Position numbers and translations under genes: made by a program
Assembly: GCF_049999945.1 (NCBI RefSeq)
Contig: NZ_JBLYUB010000005.1
Coordinates: forward strand, 248,001-312,000
Direction of reading: 5' to 3'
DNA from: Planosporangium spinosum
Lineage (GTDB): Bacteria; Actinomycetota; Actinomycetes; Mycobacteriales; Micromonosporaceae
Length of the DNA stretch: 64,000 nucleotides
The notes under the pieces: generated by a model
What the model was told of the DNA's origin: nothing
Seen by the model: the letters and a program-made list of their open reading frames with translations, nothing else
Database searches by the model: none
Shown here: piece after piece, positions 8,727 through 18,318 of the stretch
Layout: every line of letters starts with the position of its first letter
Numbering within the stretch: the first letter of the stretch is position 1

Positions 8727-8924
8727 GTGTCCCTCGACCCGGCGCTGCTGGACATCCTGCGCTGTCCTGACTCCCACCATGCGCCTCTCGACCACGACGC
8801 CGACGCGCAGACGCTGACCTGCACCGAGTGCCGGCGCGTCTACGAGATCCGCGACGGCATCCCGGTGCTGCTGCTCGACGAGGCCCGCCCGGCCACCGAC
8901 GGAGAGCCAGGGGCCTCGTCATGA
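8727..8924 (+). CDS. Trm112/YcaR-like small zinc-binding protein
   Basis: A 65-residue protein of the Trm112 family. The conserved pieces are LLDILRCPDSHHAPL and LTCTECRRVYEIRDGIPVLLLDEAR. One cysteine of the first knuckle (usually CPXC) is replaced, leaving C13 with nearby histidines, while the second knuckle CTEC is intact. In other organisms Trm112 activates methyltransferases; the bacterial role is poorly known. The GTG start follows an AAGGAG site. It lies 11 bp after the phosphomannomutase gene, and its stop overlaps the next start (ATGA), so it is translationally coupled within the mannose operon. Confidence 0.88.
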   Translation: MSLDPALLDILRCPDSHHAPLDHDADAQTLTCTECRRVYEIRDGIPVLLLDEARPATDGEPGASS

Positions 8925-10132
8925 CCCGCCCGTTCGACGGCGAGGCCGGCGTGCGCGGGCACCGGCACCTCGACCTCGACCTGCTCGACGACGCCGAGGC
9001 GCTCGCGGCCGCCGACCCCGGCGGGATGCTGCGCGCCACCGCGTCGGCCGGTGCCCAGGTACGCGAGTCGGCGGCCCTCGCCGCCGAGGCCAACCTCGGT
9101 TCGATCGCCGCCGAGGGGCGGCCCCGCGCCCTGGTCGTGGCGGGCGTGGGTACCGCCGCGCGCACCGGCGAGATCCTCGCTACCGTCGCCGGTGCCCGCT
9201 GCCCGGTGCCGGTGCTCGCCCACCGCAGCGCCGGCGTTCCAGGCTGGGTGGGCGTCGGTGACGTGGTCATCGCGGTGTCGGCGTCGGGGCGCTCGCCCGA
9301 GGCGCTCGCCGCGGCCGAGGCGGCCGCCCGGCGCGGTGCCCGGCTGGTCGCGATCGGCGCCCCCGACTCCGAGCTGCAGGCGATGGCCGAGCGGGCCCGG
9401 GCGCCGTTCATCCCGGTGCCCCGGCGTGCCCCGGCCCGCGCCAGCCTGTGGGCGCTGACCGTGCCGGTGCTGCTCGCCGCCCGTGCCCTCGGGTTGGTCA
9501 AGGTCAACGAGGCGGACTTGGCGGAGACGGCGACCCGGCTGGACATGGACGCCGACCGGTGCCGGCCCGCCCTGGAGTCGTTCGTCAACCCCGGTAAGTC
9601 GCTGGCGCTCGACCTCGCCAACTCCGTACCGGTCATCTGGGGGTCGTCGTCGCTGGCGACGCTCGCGGCCCGGCGGTTCGCCGACACGCTCAGCTCGAAC
9701 GCGCGCTACCCGGCCGTGGCCGGCGCGCTCGGCGAGGCCGGCCGGGGCCGGGTCGGCCTGCTCGACGGGGTGTACGGCGGTCTGGCCGAGGCCGACCGGG
9801 ACATCTTCGCCGACCCGGCCGAGGACGGCGACGGGGGACCGACCCGGCTGCGGCTGGTGCTGCTGCGCGACGGCGGGCTCTCCGACGAGGCCGACGACCA
9901 GGGCGAGCCGCTCGCGGTCGAGGAACGGCGCGCGGACGCGGTGCAGGCGTTGGCAGAGCGGCGGGGGGTACGGGTGAGCGTGGTGACCGCGGAGGGTGCC
10001 TCGCCGCTGGAGCGGCTGGCCTCGCTCGTGGCCGTCCCCGATTTCGCCTCGATGTACCTGGGAATGGCGCATGGTCTCGACCCGATGGCCGTGCCGGCCG
10101 TCTCGGAGCTGAAGGAGTTGTCCCAACCGTGA
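8921..10132 (+). CDS. SIS-domain protein (phosphosugar isomerase-like)
   Basis: A 403-residue protein that always sits between manB and manA in actinobacteria. The start ATG at 8921 overlaps the previous stop. The N-terminal half carries a SIS fold: RALVVAGVGTAARTGEIL, followed by VGVGDVVIAVSASGRSPEAL, the classical phosphosugar-binding Ser-rich loop. A second SIS-like half follows (VPVIWGSSSLATLAARRFADTLSSNARYPA). It resembles bifunctional phosphoglucose/phosphomannose isomerases, but the catalytic residues cannot be confirmed here. A role in hexose-phosphate isomerisation or its control is inferred from the neighbours. The stop overlaps a copy of the GAGCGAGCG-type intergenic repeat. Confidence 0.85.
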   Translation: MTRPFDGEAGVRGHRHLDLDLLDDAEALAAADPGGMLRATASAGAQVRESAALAAEANLGSIAAEGRPRALVVAGVGTAARTGEILATVAGARCPVPVLAHRSAGVPGWVGVGDVVIAVSASGRSPEALAAAEAAARRGARLVAIGAPDSELQAMAERARAPFIPVPRRAPARASLWALTVPVLLAARALGLVKVNEADLAETATRLDMDADRCRPALESFVNPGKSLALDLANSVPVIWGSSSLATLAARRFADTLSSNARYPAVAGALGEAGRGRVGLLDGVYGGLAEADRDIFADPAEDGDGGPTRLRLVLLRDGGLSDEADDQGEPLAVEERRADAVQALAERRGVRVSVVTAEGASPLERLASLVAVPDFASMYLGMAHGLDPMAVPAVSELKELSQP

Positions 10133-10146
10133 GCGAGCGTAGCGAG
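10129..10146 (+). repeat. GAGCGAGCG-family intergenic repeat, copy 1
   Basis: GTGAGCGAGCGTAGCGAG spans the stop codon of the SIS gene and the 22-bp gap to the transporter. Related copies occur at 40055-40069 and, as a matched pair, at 45067-45094 and 45147-45174. Confidence 0.6.
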
Positions 10147-10154
10147 ATGTCGGC

Positions 10155-11111
10155 ATGAGCGCCGAGGGCGGTAACAAGGCGGTCGTGGCGGCGCTGGCGG
10201 CCAACCTCGGCATCGCGGTGACCAAGTTCATCGCGTTCGCGCTGACCCGGTCGTCGTCGATGCTCGCCGAGGGAATCCACTCGGTCGTCGACTCCGGCAA
10301 CCAGGTGCTGCTGCTGATCGGCGGCAAGCGGGCCGCCCGCAAGGCGACGCCCGAGCACCCGTTCGGGTTCGGGCGGGAGCGCTACATCTACGCGTTCCTC
10401 GTGTCGATCATGCTGTTCTCCGCGGGTGGCCTGTTCGCGCTGTACGAGGCGTACCACAAGATCTCCCACCCGGAGCCGATCGACAAGTGGCAGTGGGTGC
10501 CGATCGCGGTACTGGTCGCCGCCATCGCGATGGAATCGATGTCGTTCCGGACCGCGATCCACGAGACCAACCAGATCCGCGGCGACGCGAGCTGGGTGGA
10601 GTTCATCCGCCGGTCCCGCGCCCCGGAGCTGCCGGTCATCCTGCTGGAGGACGCGGCCGCCCTGGTCGGCCTGATCTTCGCCCTGTTCGGCGTCGGCATG
10701 ACGCTGCTGACCGGCAACGGCGTGTGGGACGGCGTCGGTACCGCCGCGATCGGCGTGCTGCTGGTGGCGGTCGCGTTCGTGCTGGCCGCCGAGATGAAGA
10801 GCCTCCTGGTCGGGGAGTCGGCCACGGCGGACACGGTCGCCGCGATCGAGCGGGCGATTTCCGACGGCGAGGAGACCGAGCGGATCATCCACCTGCGTAC
10901 GGTGCACGTGGGCCCGGACGACCTGCTGGTGGCGGCGAAGATCGCGGTCCGGCACGACGACACCGCCGAGGCGGTGGCCCGGGGGATCGACGCGATCGAG
11001 CGGCGGATCCGCGCGGCGGTGCCGATCGCCAAGGTGATCTACATCGAGCCGGACATCTACCGGAGGTCGGCCGCCGGGCAGGAAGCCGGTTCCGCGCTGA
11101 CGGAGGGCTGA
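10155..11111 (+). CDS. Cation diffusion facilitator (CDF) family transporter
   Basis: A 318-residue inner-membrane divalent metal/proton antiporter, exporting zinc or similar ions in most relatives. Hydrophobic helices lie at about residues 8-28, 33-53, 79-100, 116-135, 163-188 and 195-215. Metal-site residues appear in helix 2 (HSVVDSGNQ) and helix 5 (LLEDAAALVGL). A cytoplasmic dimerisation domain with IIHLRTVHVGPDDLLVAAKIAV follows. The metal is not predictable. It is inserted between the SIS and manA genes with short gaps (22 and 3 bp), so it is probably co-transcribed. The start at 10155 gives the usual MSAEGGNKAVVAALAANLGIA. Confidence 0.93.
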   Translation: MSAEGGNKAVVAALAANLGIAVTKFIAFALTRSSSMLAEGIHSVVDSGNQVLLLIGGKRAARKATPEHPFGFGRERYIYAFLVSIMLFSAGGLFALYEAYHKISHPEPIDKWQWVPIAVLVAAIAMESMSFRTAIHETNQIRGDASWVEFIRRSRAPELPVILLEDAAALVGLIFALFGVGMTLLTGNGVWDGVGTAAIGVLLVAVAFVLAAEMKSLLVGESATADTVAAIERAISDGEETERIIHLRTVHVGPDDLLVAAKIAVRHDDTAEAVARGIDAIERRIRAAVPIAKVIYIEPDIYRRSAAGQEAGSALTEG

Positions 11112-11114
11112 CCG

Positions 11115-12269
11115 GTGGAGTTGCTGAACAACCCGATCCGCGGGTACCCGTGGGGCTCGCGTACCGCGATCGCGGCGTTGCAGGGCCGCCCCGTGCCGGC
11201 CGACGGTCCCGAGGCGGAGCTGTGGATGGGTGCGCACCCGGACAGCCCGTCCACGGTCGGCGGGCAGCCGTTGACGGCGCGGATCGCCGAGGACCCGGCC
11301 GGGGTCCTCGGCGCCGGCACGGTGACCCGCTTCGGCGCCCGACTGCCGTTCCTGCTGAAGATCCTGGCGGCCGCGGAACCGCTGTCGCTGCAGGCGCACC
11401 CGACGCAGGCGCAGGCGGCCGCCGGATTCGCGGCGGAGGAGGCGGCCGGCGTCCCGCGCGGTGCGTCCGACCGCAACTACAAGGACGCCAACCACAAGCC
11501 CGAGCTGCTGGTCGCCGTCGAGCCGTTCGACGCGCTGTGCGGGTTCCGCGACCCGTCGGCCAGCGCCACGCTGCTGGCCGGCCTGGACGTACCCGGGCTG
11601 GCGCCCACGGTCGCGGCGCTGCGCGGCGGGGACCCGGAGGTGGCGCTGCGGGAGGCGGTCACCGGCCTGCTGAAGCTGGCGGACGCCGACCGCGCGGCGC
11701 TGGTCGCGGACGTCGTCGCGGTGACGCGCGGGCGGGCGGGCCACGAGCTGGCGGTCGAGCTGGCCGACCGCTACCCCGGCGACATCGGTGTGGTGGTCGC
11801 GCTCCTGCTCAACCACGTCCGGCTGCGCCCCGGCGAGGCGGTGTGGATGCCCGCGGGCAACCTGCACGCGTACCTGCGCGGCACCGGCGTCGAGATCATG
11901 GCCGCCAGCGACAACGTGCTGCGGGGCGGTCTCACGCCCAAGCACGTGGACGTGCCCGAGCTGCTGCGGGTGCTGCGCTTCGAGGTGCTCGCCGACCCGG
12001 TCGTGACGCCCCGCGAGGTGGCACCGGGGCTGGTGACCTGGCCGGTACCGGTCGACGACTTCGCGCTGTACCGGGCGGTGCCCGACGGCGGCGAGCTGAC
12101 GCTGCCCGGCACCGGTCCCCGTGTCGTCTTCTGTCTGCGTGGCGAGGTGCGCGTCGCCGACGGCGCGGGGGAGCTGGTCCTCACCGGCGGTCGGGCGGCG
12201 TTCGGGGCGGCCGGTCACCCCACCACGGTGGCCGGCACGGGCGAGATCTACCAGGCGACGATTGGCTGA
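11115..12269 (+). CDS. manA: Mannose-6-phosphate isomerase, class I
   Basis: Interconverts fructose-6-P and mannose-6-P, supplying the phosphomannomutase upstream. 384 residues, normal for the family. Zinc and active-site signatures: QAHPTQAQA (His/Gln ligands, about residues 95-103), YKDANHKPELLVAVEPFDALCGFR (about 119-142), and PAGNLHAYLRGTGVEIMAASDNVLRGGLTPKHVDVPELL (about 246-285). The GTG start lies 3 bp after the transporter stop. End of the mannose operon; a promoter-like site and a strong hairpin follow before ahcY. Confidence 0.96.
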   Translation: MELLNNPIRGYPWGSRTAIAALQGRPVPADGPEAELWMGAHPDSPSTVGGQPLTARIAEDPAGVLGAGTVTRFGARLPFLLKILAAAEPLSLQAHPTQAQAAAGFAAEEAAGVPRGASDRNYKDANHKPELLVAVEPFDALCGFRDPSASATLLAGLDVPGLAPTVAALRGGDPEVALREAVTGLLKLADADRAALVADVVAVTRGRAGHELAVELADRYPGDIGVVVALLLNHVRLRPGEAVWMPAGNLHAYLRGTGVEIMAASDNVLRGGLTPKHVDVPELLRVLRFEVLADPVVTPREVAPGLVTWPVPVDDFALYRAVPDGGELTLPGTGPRVVFCLRGEVRVADGAGELVLTGGRAAFGAAGHPTTVAGTGEIYQATIG

Positions 12270-12330
12270 TGAAGGCTGTCACCTGGGCTTTTTGCACCCG
12301 ACTTGCAACCCGGGGGCAGCCCCTTTCGGC

Positions 12331-12358
12331 TTGACCATTCGGTCGCGCTCGGTACCGT
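12331..12358 (+). promoter_or_regulatory. Promoter-like site between manA and ahcY
   Basis: TTGACC (12331-12336) and TACCGT (12353-12358), 16 bp apart, resemble a vegetative actinobacterial promoter. It would start a transcript near 12365 that meets the hairpin at 12422-12456 before ahcY, so that hairpin may act as an attenuator or end a short RNA. No other ORF lies in 12270-12538. Confidence 0.45.
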
Positions 12359-12421
12359 ATCAACCACGCAGTGTCATCGCGATGATGGTCTGAGTCACGT
12401 GGGGAACCGGACCGGGGGGAT

Positions 12422-12456
12422 GGGCGGGGCGGTGGAATAGATCCACCGCCCCGCCC
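12422..12456 (+). terminator. Strong hairpin upstream of ahcY
   Basis: A perfect 15-bp stem (12422-12436 with 12442-12456) around a 5-base loop. It is the likely terminator of the mannose operon, or an attenuator in the ahcY leader, because a promoter-like site precedes it. Confidence 0.8.
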
Positions 12457-12496
12457 GCTGTCTGTGAGGCGTAGGCTGGATCGCTGCCGCCCGCCG

Positions 12497-12528
12497 ACGT
12501 ACTGGCAGATCCTACGTACTGGCAGATC
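12497..12528 (+). repeat. 17-bp-period direct duplication in the ahcY leader
   Basis: ACGTACTGGCAGATC occurs twice (12497-12511 and 12514-12528), ending 2 bp before the GGAG ribosome site of ahcY. Either a recent slip duplication or paired regulator sites. Confidence 0.7.
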
Positions 12529-12538
12529 TGGAGAATTC

Positions 12539-14062
<1,524 letters not shown>

Positions 14063-14094
14063 GCTGCGCCTCGCGCGCGGCGAGCGCCATCCGG

Positions 14095-14128
14095 AACTGC
14101 CGGCCGCGGTCCACCGCGGCCGGCAGTT
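14095..14128 (+). terminator. Hairpin terminator after ahcY
   Basis: Arms 14095-14110 and 14113-14128 form a perfect 16-bp stem with almost no loop, followed by TTCC. It lies 32 bp past the stop of ahcY. Confidence 0.85.
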
Positions 14129-14229
14129 TCCATATCCGCGGCCGGGCGGTTTCGTGTTCGCGGCGGCGCCCGGACGTGCCCGCGCCGGCGTGGCCCGGTT
14201 CCCGTGGTCGTGCCGCGCGTCTCTTCGTC

Positions 14230-14293
14230 TTGACTTCCGGCCGCTCCTGGGCAGTAAGGTGTCCCTAACCTAACCATAGTTAGCCTTGCCTTA
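14230..14293 (+). promoter_or_regulatory. efe operon promoter with candidate DtxR/IdeR iron box
   Basis: TTGACT (14230-14235) and TAAGGT (14255-14260) form a plausible promoter. Directly downstream, 14263-14293 is rich in CTAACC/GGTTAG half sites: CTAACCTAAC, then CATA, then GTTAGCC. These resemble the TTAGGTTAG half site of DtxR/IdeR operators, although not a full match to the 19-bp consensus. Repression of the iron transporter genes by Fe(II)-loaded DtxR-type protein is the natural reading. Confidence 0.6.
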
Positions 14294-14338
14294 CTGTTTG
14301 CCCGCCGCCGCGCCATCGTCGAGTATCAGGAGCCCGCC

Positions 14339-15289
14339 GTGTCGAACGCCATCTTCGGCAACTTCCTCATCGGGCTGCGCGAAGGGCTCGAAGCGACGCT
14401 CGTCGTGACGATCCTGGTCGCCTTCCTCGTCAAGTCCGGGCGCAGGGAACGCCTGCCTCAGGTGTGGGCGGGGGTCACCGCGGCCGTCGCGCTGTCGGTC
14501 GGGTTCGGCGCCCTGCTGACCTTCGTCGCGCAGGACCTGCTGCCCACGGACAAGCGGGAGCTGTTCGACGCGGTCACGTCGGTCGTCGCGGTCGGCTTCG
14601 TGACCTGGATGATCTTCTGGATGCGCCGCACCTCCCGGAAGCTCTCCGGTGAGCTGCGCGCGAAGCTCACCGACGCCATCAACGTCGGCGGGTTCGCCGT
14701 GGTGGGCATGGCCTTCCTCGCCGTCGTACGCGAGGGGCTCGAGACGGCCATGCTGTTCTACGCCGCCGCGCAGGGCGCCACCACCTCGGCCGGGCCGCTG
14801 GTCGGCATCGCCCTCGGGGTGGCCGCGTCGGTCGCCCTGGGCTGGGGGCTGTACGCCAGCGCCATCCGGATCAACCTCGCCACCTTCTTCAAGTGGACGG
14901 GGCTGCTCCTGGTGCTCGTCGCGGCCGGCATCTTCAAGTACGCCGTGCACGACTTCCACGAGGCCGGCGTGCTGCCCGGCGGCGACAACCACGCCTTCGA
15001 CGTCTCCGGTGTCGTCGACCCCGCCGCGTGGTACTCGGCCCTGATCGGCGGCATGTTCAACCTGACGCCCACGATGAGCGTGTTCGAGGTCGTCGCCTGG
15101 CTCGGCTACGCGGTGCCCGTGCTGGTGCTGTTCCTGCGCCCGGCCCGTACCCCGGCCCAGGCCGCCGCGGCCTCCGGTACCGCCACGGACTCCGGTGCCG
15201 GTGGTGGGGCCGCGGCCGGCGCGCCCGCGCCCCGGTCGACCACGGAGTCCGACGCCGGCGCGCCCGCGTCCGCGGGTACCGGCGCCTGA
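14339..15289 (+). CDS. efeU: Iron permease EfeU (FTR1 family)
   Basis: High-affinity iron permease in the cytoplasmic membrane, 316 residues. Both FTR1 signatures are visible: REGLE in helix 1 (residues 14-18, GLREGLEATLVV) and REGLE in helix 4 (about 130-134, VVREGLETAMLFY). Seven hydrophobic segments are recognisable. The last 45 residues are an Ala/Gly/Ser/Thr-rich cytoplasmic tail. The GTG start follows CAGGAG. It leads an efeU-efeO-efeB operon behind a candidate iron box, the layout of EfeUOB/YwbLMN ferrous or ferric iron uptake systems. Confidence 0.95.
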   Translation: MSNAIFGNFLIGLREGLEATLVVTILVAFLVKSGRRERLPQVWAGVTAAVALSVGFGALLTFVAQDLLPTDKRELFDAVTSVVAVGFVTWMIFWMRRTSRKLSGELRAKLTDAINVGGFAVVGMAFLAVVREGLETAMLFYAAAQGATTSAGPLVGIALGVAASVALGWGLYASAIRINLATFFKWTGLLLVLVAAGIFKYAVHDFHEAGVLPGGDNHAFDVSGVVDPAAWYSALIGGMFNLTPTMSVFEVVAWLGYAVPVLVLFLRPARTPAQAAAASGTATDSGAGGGAAAGAPAPRSTTESDAGAPASAGTGA

Positions 15290-15371
15290 GCGCCACCCGC
15301 TCCGGGCCATCGAGCCTTTGCGCGTCCTCTCGCGCCCCGACCCACCCCGACTCCCAGGAGAGCAGCCCCTC

Positions 15372-16490
15372 ATGCGCACCCATCACCTGCCCGCCTGCGC
15401 CGCCCTCGGCGCGCTCGCGCTGACCGGTCTCGCCGCGTGCGGGGACAAGACGGCGAAGGCGGACAAGATCACCGTCACGGCCACCGACACCGAGTGCCGG
15501 GTGGCCAAGGTCGACCTGCCCGCCGGCACCCACACGTTCTCGGTGACGAACAAGGGCAGCAAGATCACCGAGTTCTACGTGTACGCCGGCGACGGCAGCA
15601 TCAAGGGCGAGGTCGAGAACATCGGGCCGGGCGCCACCCGCGACGTCCACGTCGAGTTGACCGCCGGCGAGTACGAGGGCGCGTGCAAGCCCGGCATGAA
15701 GGGCGACGGCATCCGGGCCAAGCTGACCGTCAGCGGGCAGGCGAAGGCCCTCGCGTCCGACCCCAAGCTCGCCGCGGCCGTGGCGACGTACCGGGCGTAC
15801 GTGGCGGGCGAGGCCGACGGTCTGCTGGCGAAGACCACCGAGTTCGCGGCCGCGGTCAAGGCCGGCGACGTCGCGAAGGCCAAGGAGCTGTACCCGGTCG
15901 CGCGTACCCACTGGGAGCGCATCGAGCCGGTGGCCGAGTCGTTCGGTGACCTGGACCCGGCGATCGACGCCCGGGAGAACGACGTCGAGGCCGGCCAGGA
16001 GTGGACCGGCTTCCACAAGATCGAGAAGGACCTGTGGGTCGGTGGCGACGTCAGCAAGGACGGCGCCGTCGCCGACAAGCTGGTCGCCGACGTCACGGAG
16101 ATCGTGACCAGGGCCAAGTCGGTGGAGCTGTCCCCGGTCCAGCTCGCGTCCGGCTCCAAGGAACTGCTGGACGAGGTCGCCACCGGAAAGATCACGGGCG
16201 AGGAGGACCGGTACTCGCACACCGACCTGTGGGACTTCGCCGCCAACGTCGAGGGCGCCAAGGCCGCGACCGACGCGCTGCGCGAGGCGCTGACCGCGCG
16301 CGACCCGAAGCTGGCCGACGAGCTGACCGGCAAGTTCGCCGCGGTCGACGCCGCGTTGGGCAAGCACAAGGCCGGTACCGGCTGGAAGTCCTACACCGAG
16401 CTGTCGCAGGCCGACATCAAGGAGTTGTCGGACGTCATCAACGGCCTGGCCGAGCCGATCAGCAAGGTCGCGGCCGTGATCGCCAAGTAG
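15372..16490 (+). CDS. efeO: EfeO iron-binding lipoprotein (imelysin/M75-type)
   Basis: A 372-residue exported lipoprotein: signal peptide with lipobox LAAC and Cys23. An N-terminal cupredoxin-like domain follows (about 30-125; VTATDTECRVAKVDLPAGTHTFSVTNKG). The C-terminal M75 domain has its HxxE metal motif HWERIEP (H180) and GFHKIEKDLW. The protein captures iron outside the membrane for EfeU. The ATG at 15372 after CAGGAGAG was chosen; the longer open frame upstream overlaps the efeU tail and has no signal sequence. The spacing of 82 bp from efeU suggests co-transcription. Confidence 0.95.
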   Translation: MRTHHLPACAALGALALTGLAACGDKTAKADKITVTATDTECRVAKVDLPAGTHTFSVTNKGSKITEFYVYAGDGSIKGEVENIGPGATRDVHVELTAGEYEGACKPGMKGDGIRAKLTVSGQAKALASDPKLAAAVATYRAYVAGEADGLLAKTTEFAAAVKAGDVAKAKELYPVARTHWERIEPVAESFGDLDPAIDARENDVEAGQEWTGFHKIEKDLWVGGDVSKDGAVADKLVADVTEIVTRAKSVELSPVQLASGSKELLDEVATGKITGEEDRYSHTDLWDFAANVEGAKAATDALREALTARDPKLADELTGKFAAVDAALGKHKAGTGWKSYTELSQADIKELSDVINGLAEPISKVAAVIAK

Positions 16491-16563
16491 TCGTGGATCC
16501 TGGACAGCTGTGCCACCCGTAGCTCGCCCAGGTGTCCACGATCGGGAATTCGGGAGGAGTGCG

Positions 16564-17838
16564 ATGGCGGGCAGGTTCTCGCGGCGGCGGATGCTCGCGG
16601 TCGGCGGCGCCGGCGTGGCCGGTGCGGTCGCCGGGGGCGCGGCCGGCGCGTGGGCGCGTGACGTCGTGGCGGGGGAGCGGCACCCGGCCGAGTCGGCCGG
16701 CGCCGTGCCGTTCCTCGGCGAGCACCAGGCCGGCATCACCACGCCGGCGCAGGACCGGCTGCACTTCGTGGCGTTCGACGTGATCACCGACAAGCGTGCC
16801 GACCTGGTCGACCTGTTGCGCGAGTGGACCCGTGCCGGGGCGCGGATGACCGCCGGCCAGGACGCCGGGCCGGTCGGCGCGGTGAACGGGCCGGCCGAGG
16901 CGCCGCCCGACGACACCGGCGAGGCGCTCGGGCTGCCGCCGTCGGCGCTGACGCTGACCGTCGGCTTCGGGCCGACCCTGTTCCGCGACGCGGGCGGGCG
17001 GGACCGCTTCGGCATCGCCGACCACAGGCCGGAGGCGCTGGCCGAACTGCCGCGCTTCCCGGGCGACGCGCTGGAACCGGCCATCAGTGGCGGAGACCTG
17101 TGTATCCAGGCGTGTGCGCACGACCCGCAGGTGGCGGTGCACGCCATCCGTAACCTGGCCCGGATCGGCTTCGGCGCGGTGAGCATCCGCTGGTCACAGC
17201 TCGGGTTCGGGCGTACCTCCTCGACCTCCCGCGACCAGGCCACGCCACGCAACCTGTTCGGCTTCAAGGACGGTACGGCCAACCTCAAAGCGGAGGAGGC
17301 CGACGCACTGCGCCAGCACCTGTGGGTACAGCCAGGCGACGGCCCGGAGTGGATGACCGGCGGGTCGTACCTGGTGACCCGCAAGATCCGGATGATGATC
17401 GAGACCTGGGACCGTGCCCCGCTGGCCGAGCAGGAGGAGATCGTCGGCCGGACGAAGGGCACCGGGGCACCGCTGGGCGGGAAGGGTGAGTTCGACCCGA
17501 TCGACCTGGCCGCGAAGGGCGCCGACGGCAAACCGCTGATCCCGGCCGACTCGCACGTGCGGCTGGCCCACCCGGACACCAACGGTGGCGCACGGCTGCT
17601 GCGGCGCGGGTACAACTTCGTCGACGGCTCCGACGGGCTGGGGCGCCTGGGCGCCGGCCTGTTCTTCATGGCCTACCAGCGGGACCCCCGCCGGCAGTTC
17701 GTGCCGATCCAGACCCGGTTGGCCCGGCACGACACGATGAACGAGTATCTGCGCCACGTCTCCAGCGGGGTGTTCGCCTGCCCTCCGGGGGTCCGCACGC
17801 CCGACGACTTCTGGGGCCGGTCCCTGTTGGGGCAGTGA
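16564..17838 (+). CDS. efeB: EfeB deferrochelatase/Dyp-type heme peroxidase with Tat signal
   Basis: A 424-residue Dyp-type peroxidase exported by the Tat pathway. The N-terminus MAGRFSRRRMLAVGGAGVAGAVAGG carries the twin-arginine motif. The family motif GFKDGTANL (GXXDG, about residues 232-240) and a heme-ligand region near RLAHPDTNGGARLLRRGYNF (about 333-352) are present. In EfeUOB systems it oxidises ferrous iron or releases iron from heme on the outer face. ATG at 16564 after GGAGGAG. It is 73 bp downstream of efeO and is the last gene of the iron operon. Confidence 0.95.
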   Translation: MAGRFSRRRMLAVGGAGVAGAVAGGAAGAWARDVVAGERHPAESAGAVPFLGEHQAGITTPAQDRLHFVAFDVITDKRADLVDLLREWTRAGARMTAGQDAGPVGAVNGPAEAPPDDTGEALGLPPSALTLTVGFGPTLFRDAGGRDRFGIADHRPEALAELPRFPGDALEPAISGGDLCIQACAHDPQVAVHAIRNLARIGFGAVSIRWSQLGFGRTSSTSRDQATPRNLFGFKDGTANLKAEEADALRQHLWVQPGDGPEWMTGGSYLVTRKIRMMIETWDRAPLAEQEEIVGRTKGTGAPLGGKGEFDPIDLAAKGADGKPLIPADSHVRLAHPDTNGGARLLRRGYNFVDGSDGLGRLGAGLFFMAYQRDPRRQFVPIQTRLARHDTMNEYLRHVSSGVFACPPGVRTPDDFWGRSLLGQ

Positions 17839-18318
17839 GCGATCGGCCATCATACCGGTTGCGCGCGGGCCGGGGTGACGCGTCCGTGGTGGTCGCGGGG
17901 GCCGCGGTGACGCGTCCGTGGCGATCGAGCGATCCGCGGTGATGTGTCCGCGGTAAGCGGTAATACGGTTGCGGGGACGGCGTGGCGCGGTACGGGCGAC
18001 AGGCGCCAGGGAGGCCCGGGCCGGGGCGCTCATCGCGTGGCGAACGGTGAAGCATGACGGACATGTCCGGCACTGTTTCGCCGACCGGCCGATCGGGGTA
18101 ACCCGTTCGGCTATCCGTGCTCGCACGTACGGATGACGGTCATTACCCGGGTGCAGCGTCCGGATAACGGGACAGTCACGAATTTCGGCACGCTCTTTGC
18201 ACGGGACCCATGGCGACGTTTGCTTTAGGCACTACATCGCAGCCCTTGTCGGCCTGGGATCGCACCATGCCGCGGTCCCGGCGCGCCGGCGCGGCTGCGG
18301 TAGCTGACTGGAGGGAAG
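17839..18318 (+). other. 480-bp intergenic region between efeB and the peptide importer
   Basis: No coding sequence is credible. It contains a three-copy 32-bp-period repeat (17874-17953) and then AT-richer sequence before the importer. The latter must hold the importer promoter, but I could not assign -35/-10 boxes with confidence. A TGGAGGGAAG ribosome site precedes the ATG at 18319. Confidence 0.6.
17874..17953 (+). repeat. Three-copy 32-bp-period repeat
   Basis: GGTGACGCGTCCGTGG at 17874-17889 and 17906-17921, and the variant GGTGATGTGTCCGCGG at 17938-17953, start exactly 32 bp apart. Confidence 0.7.
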
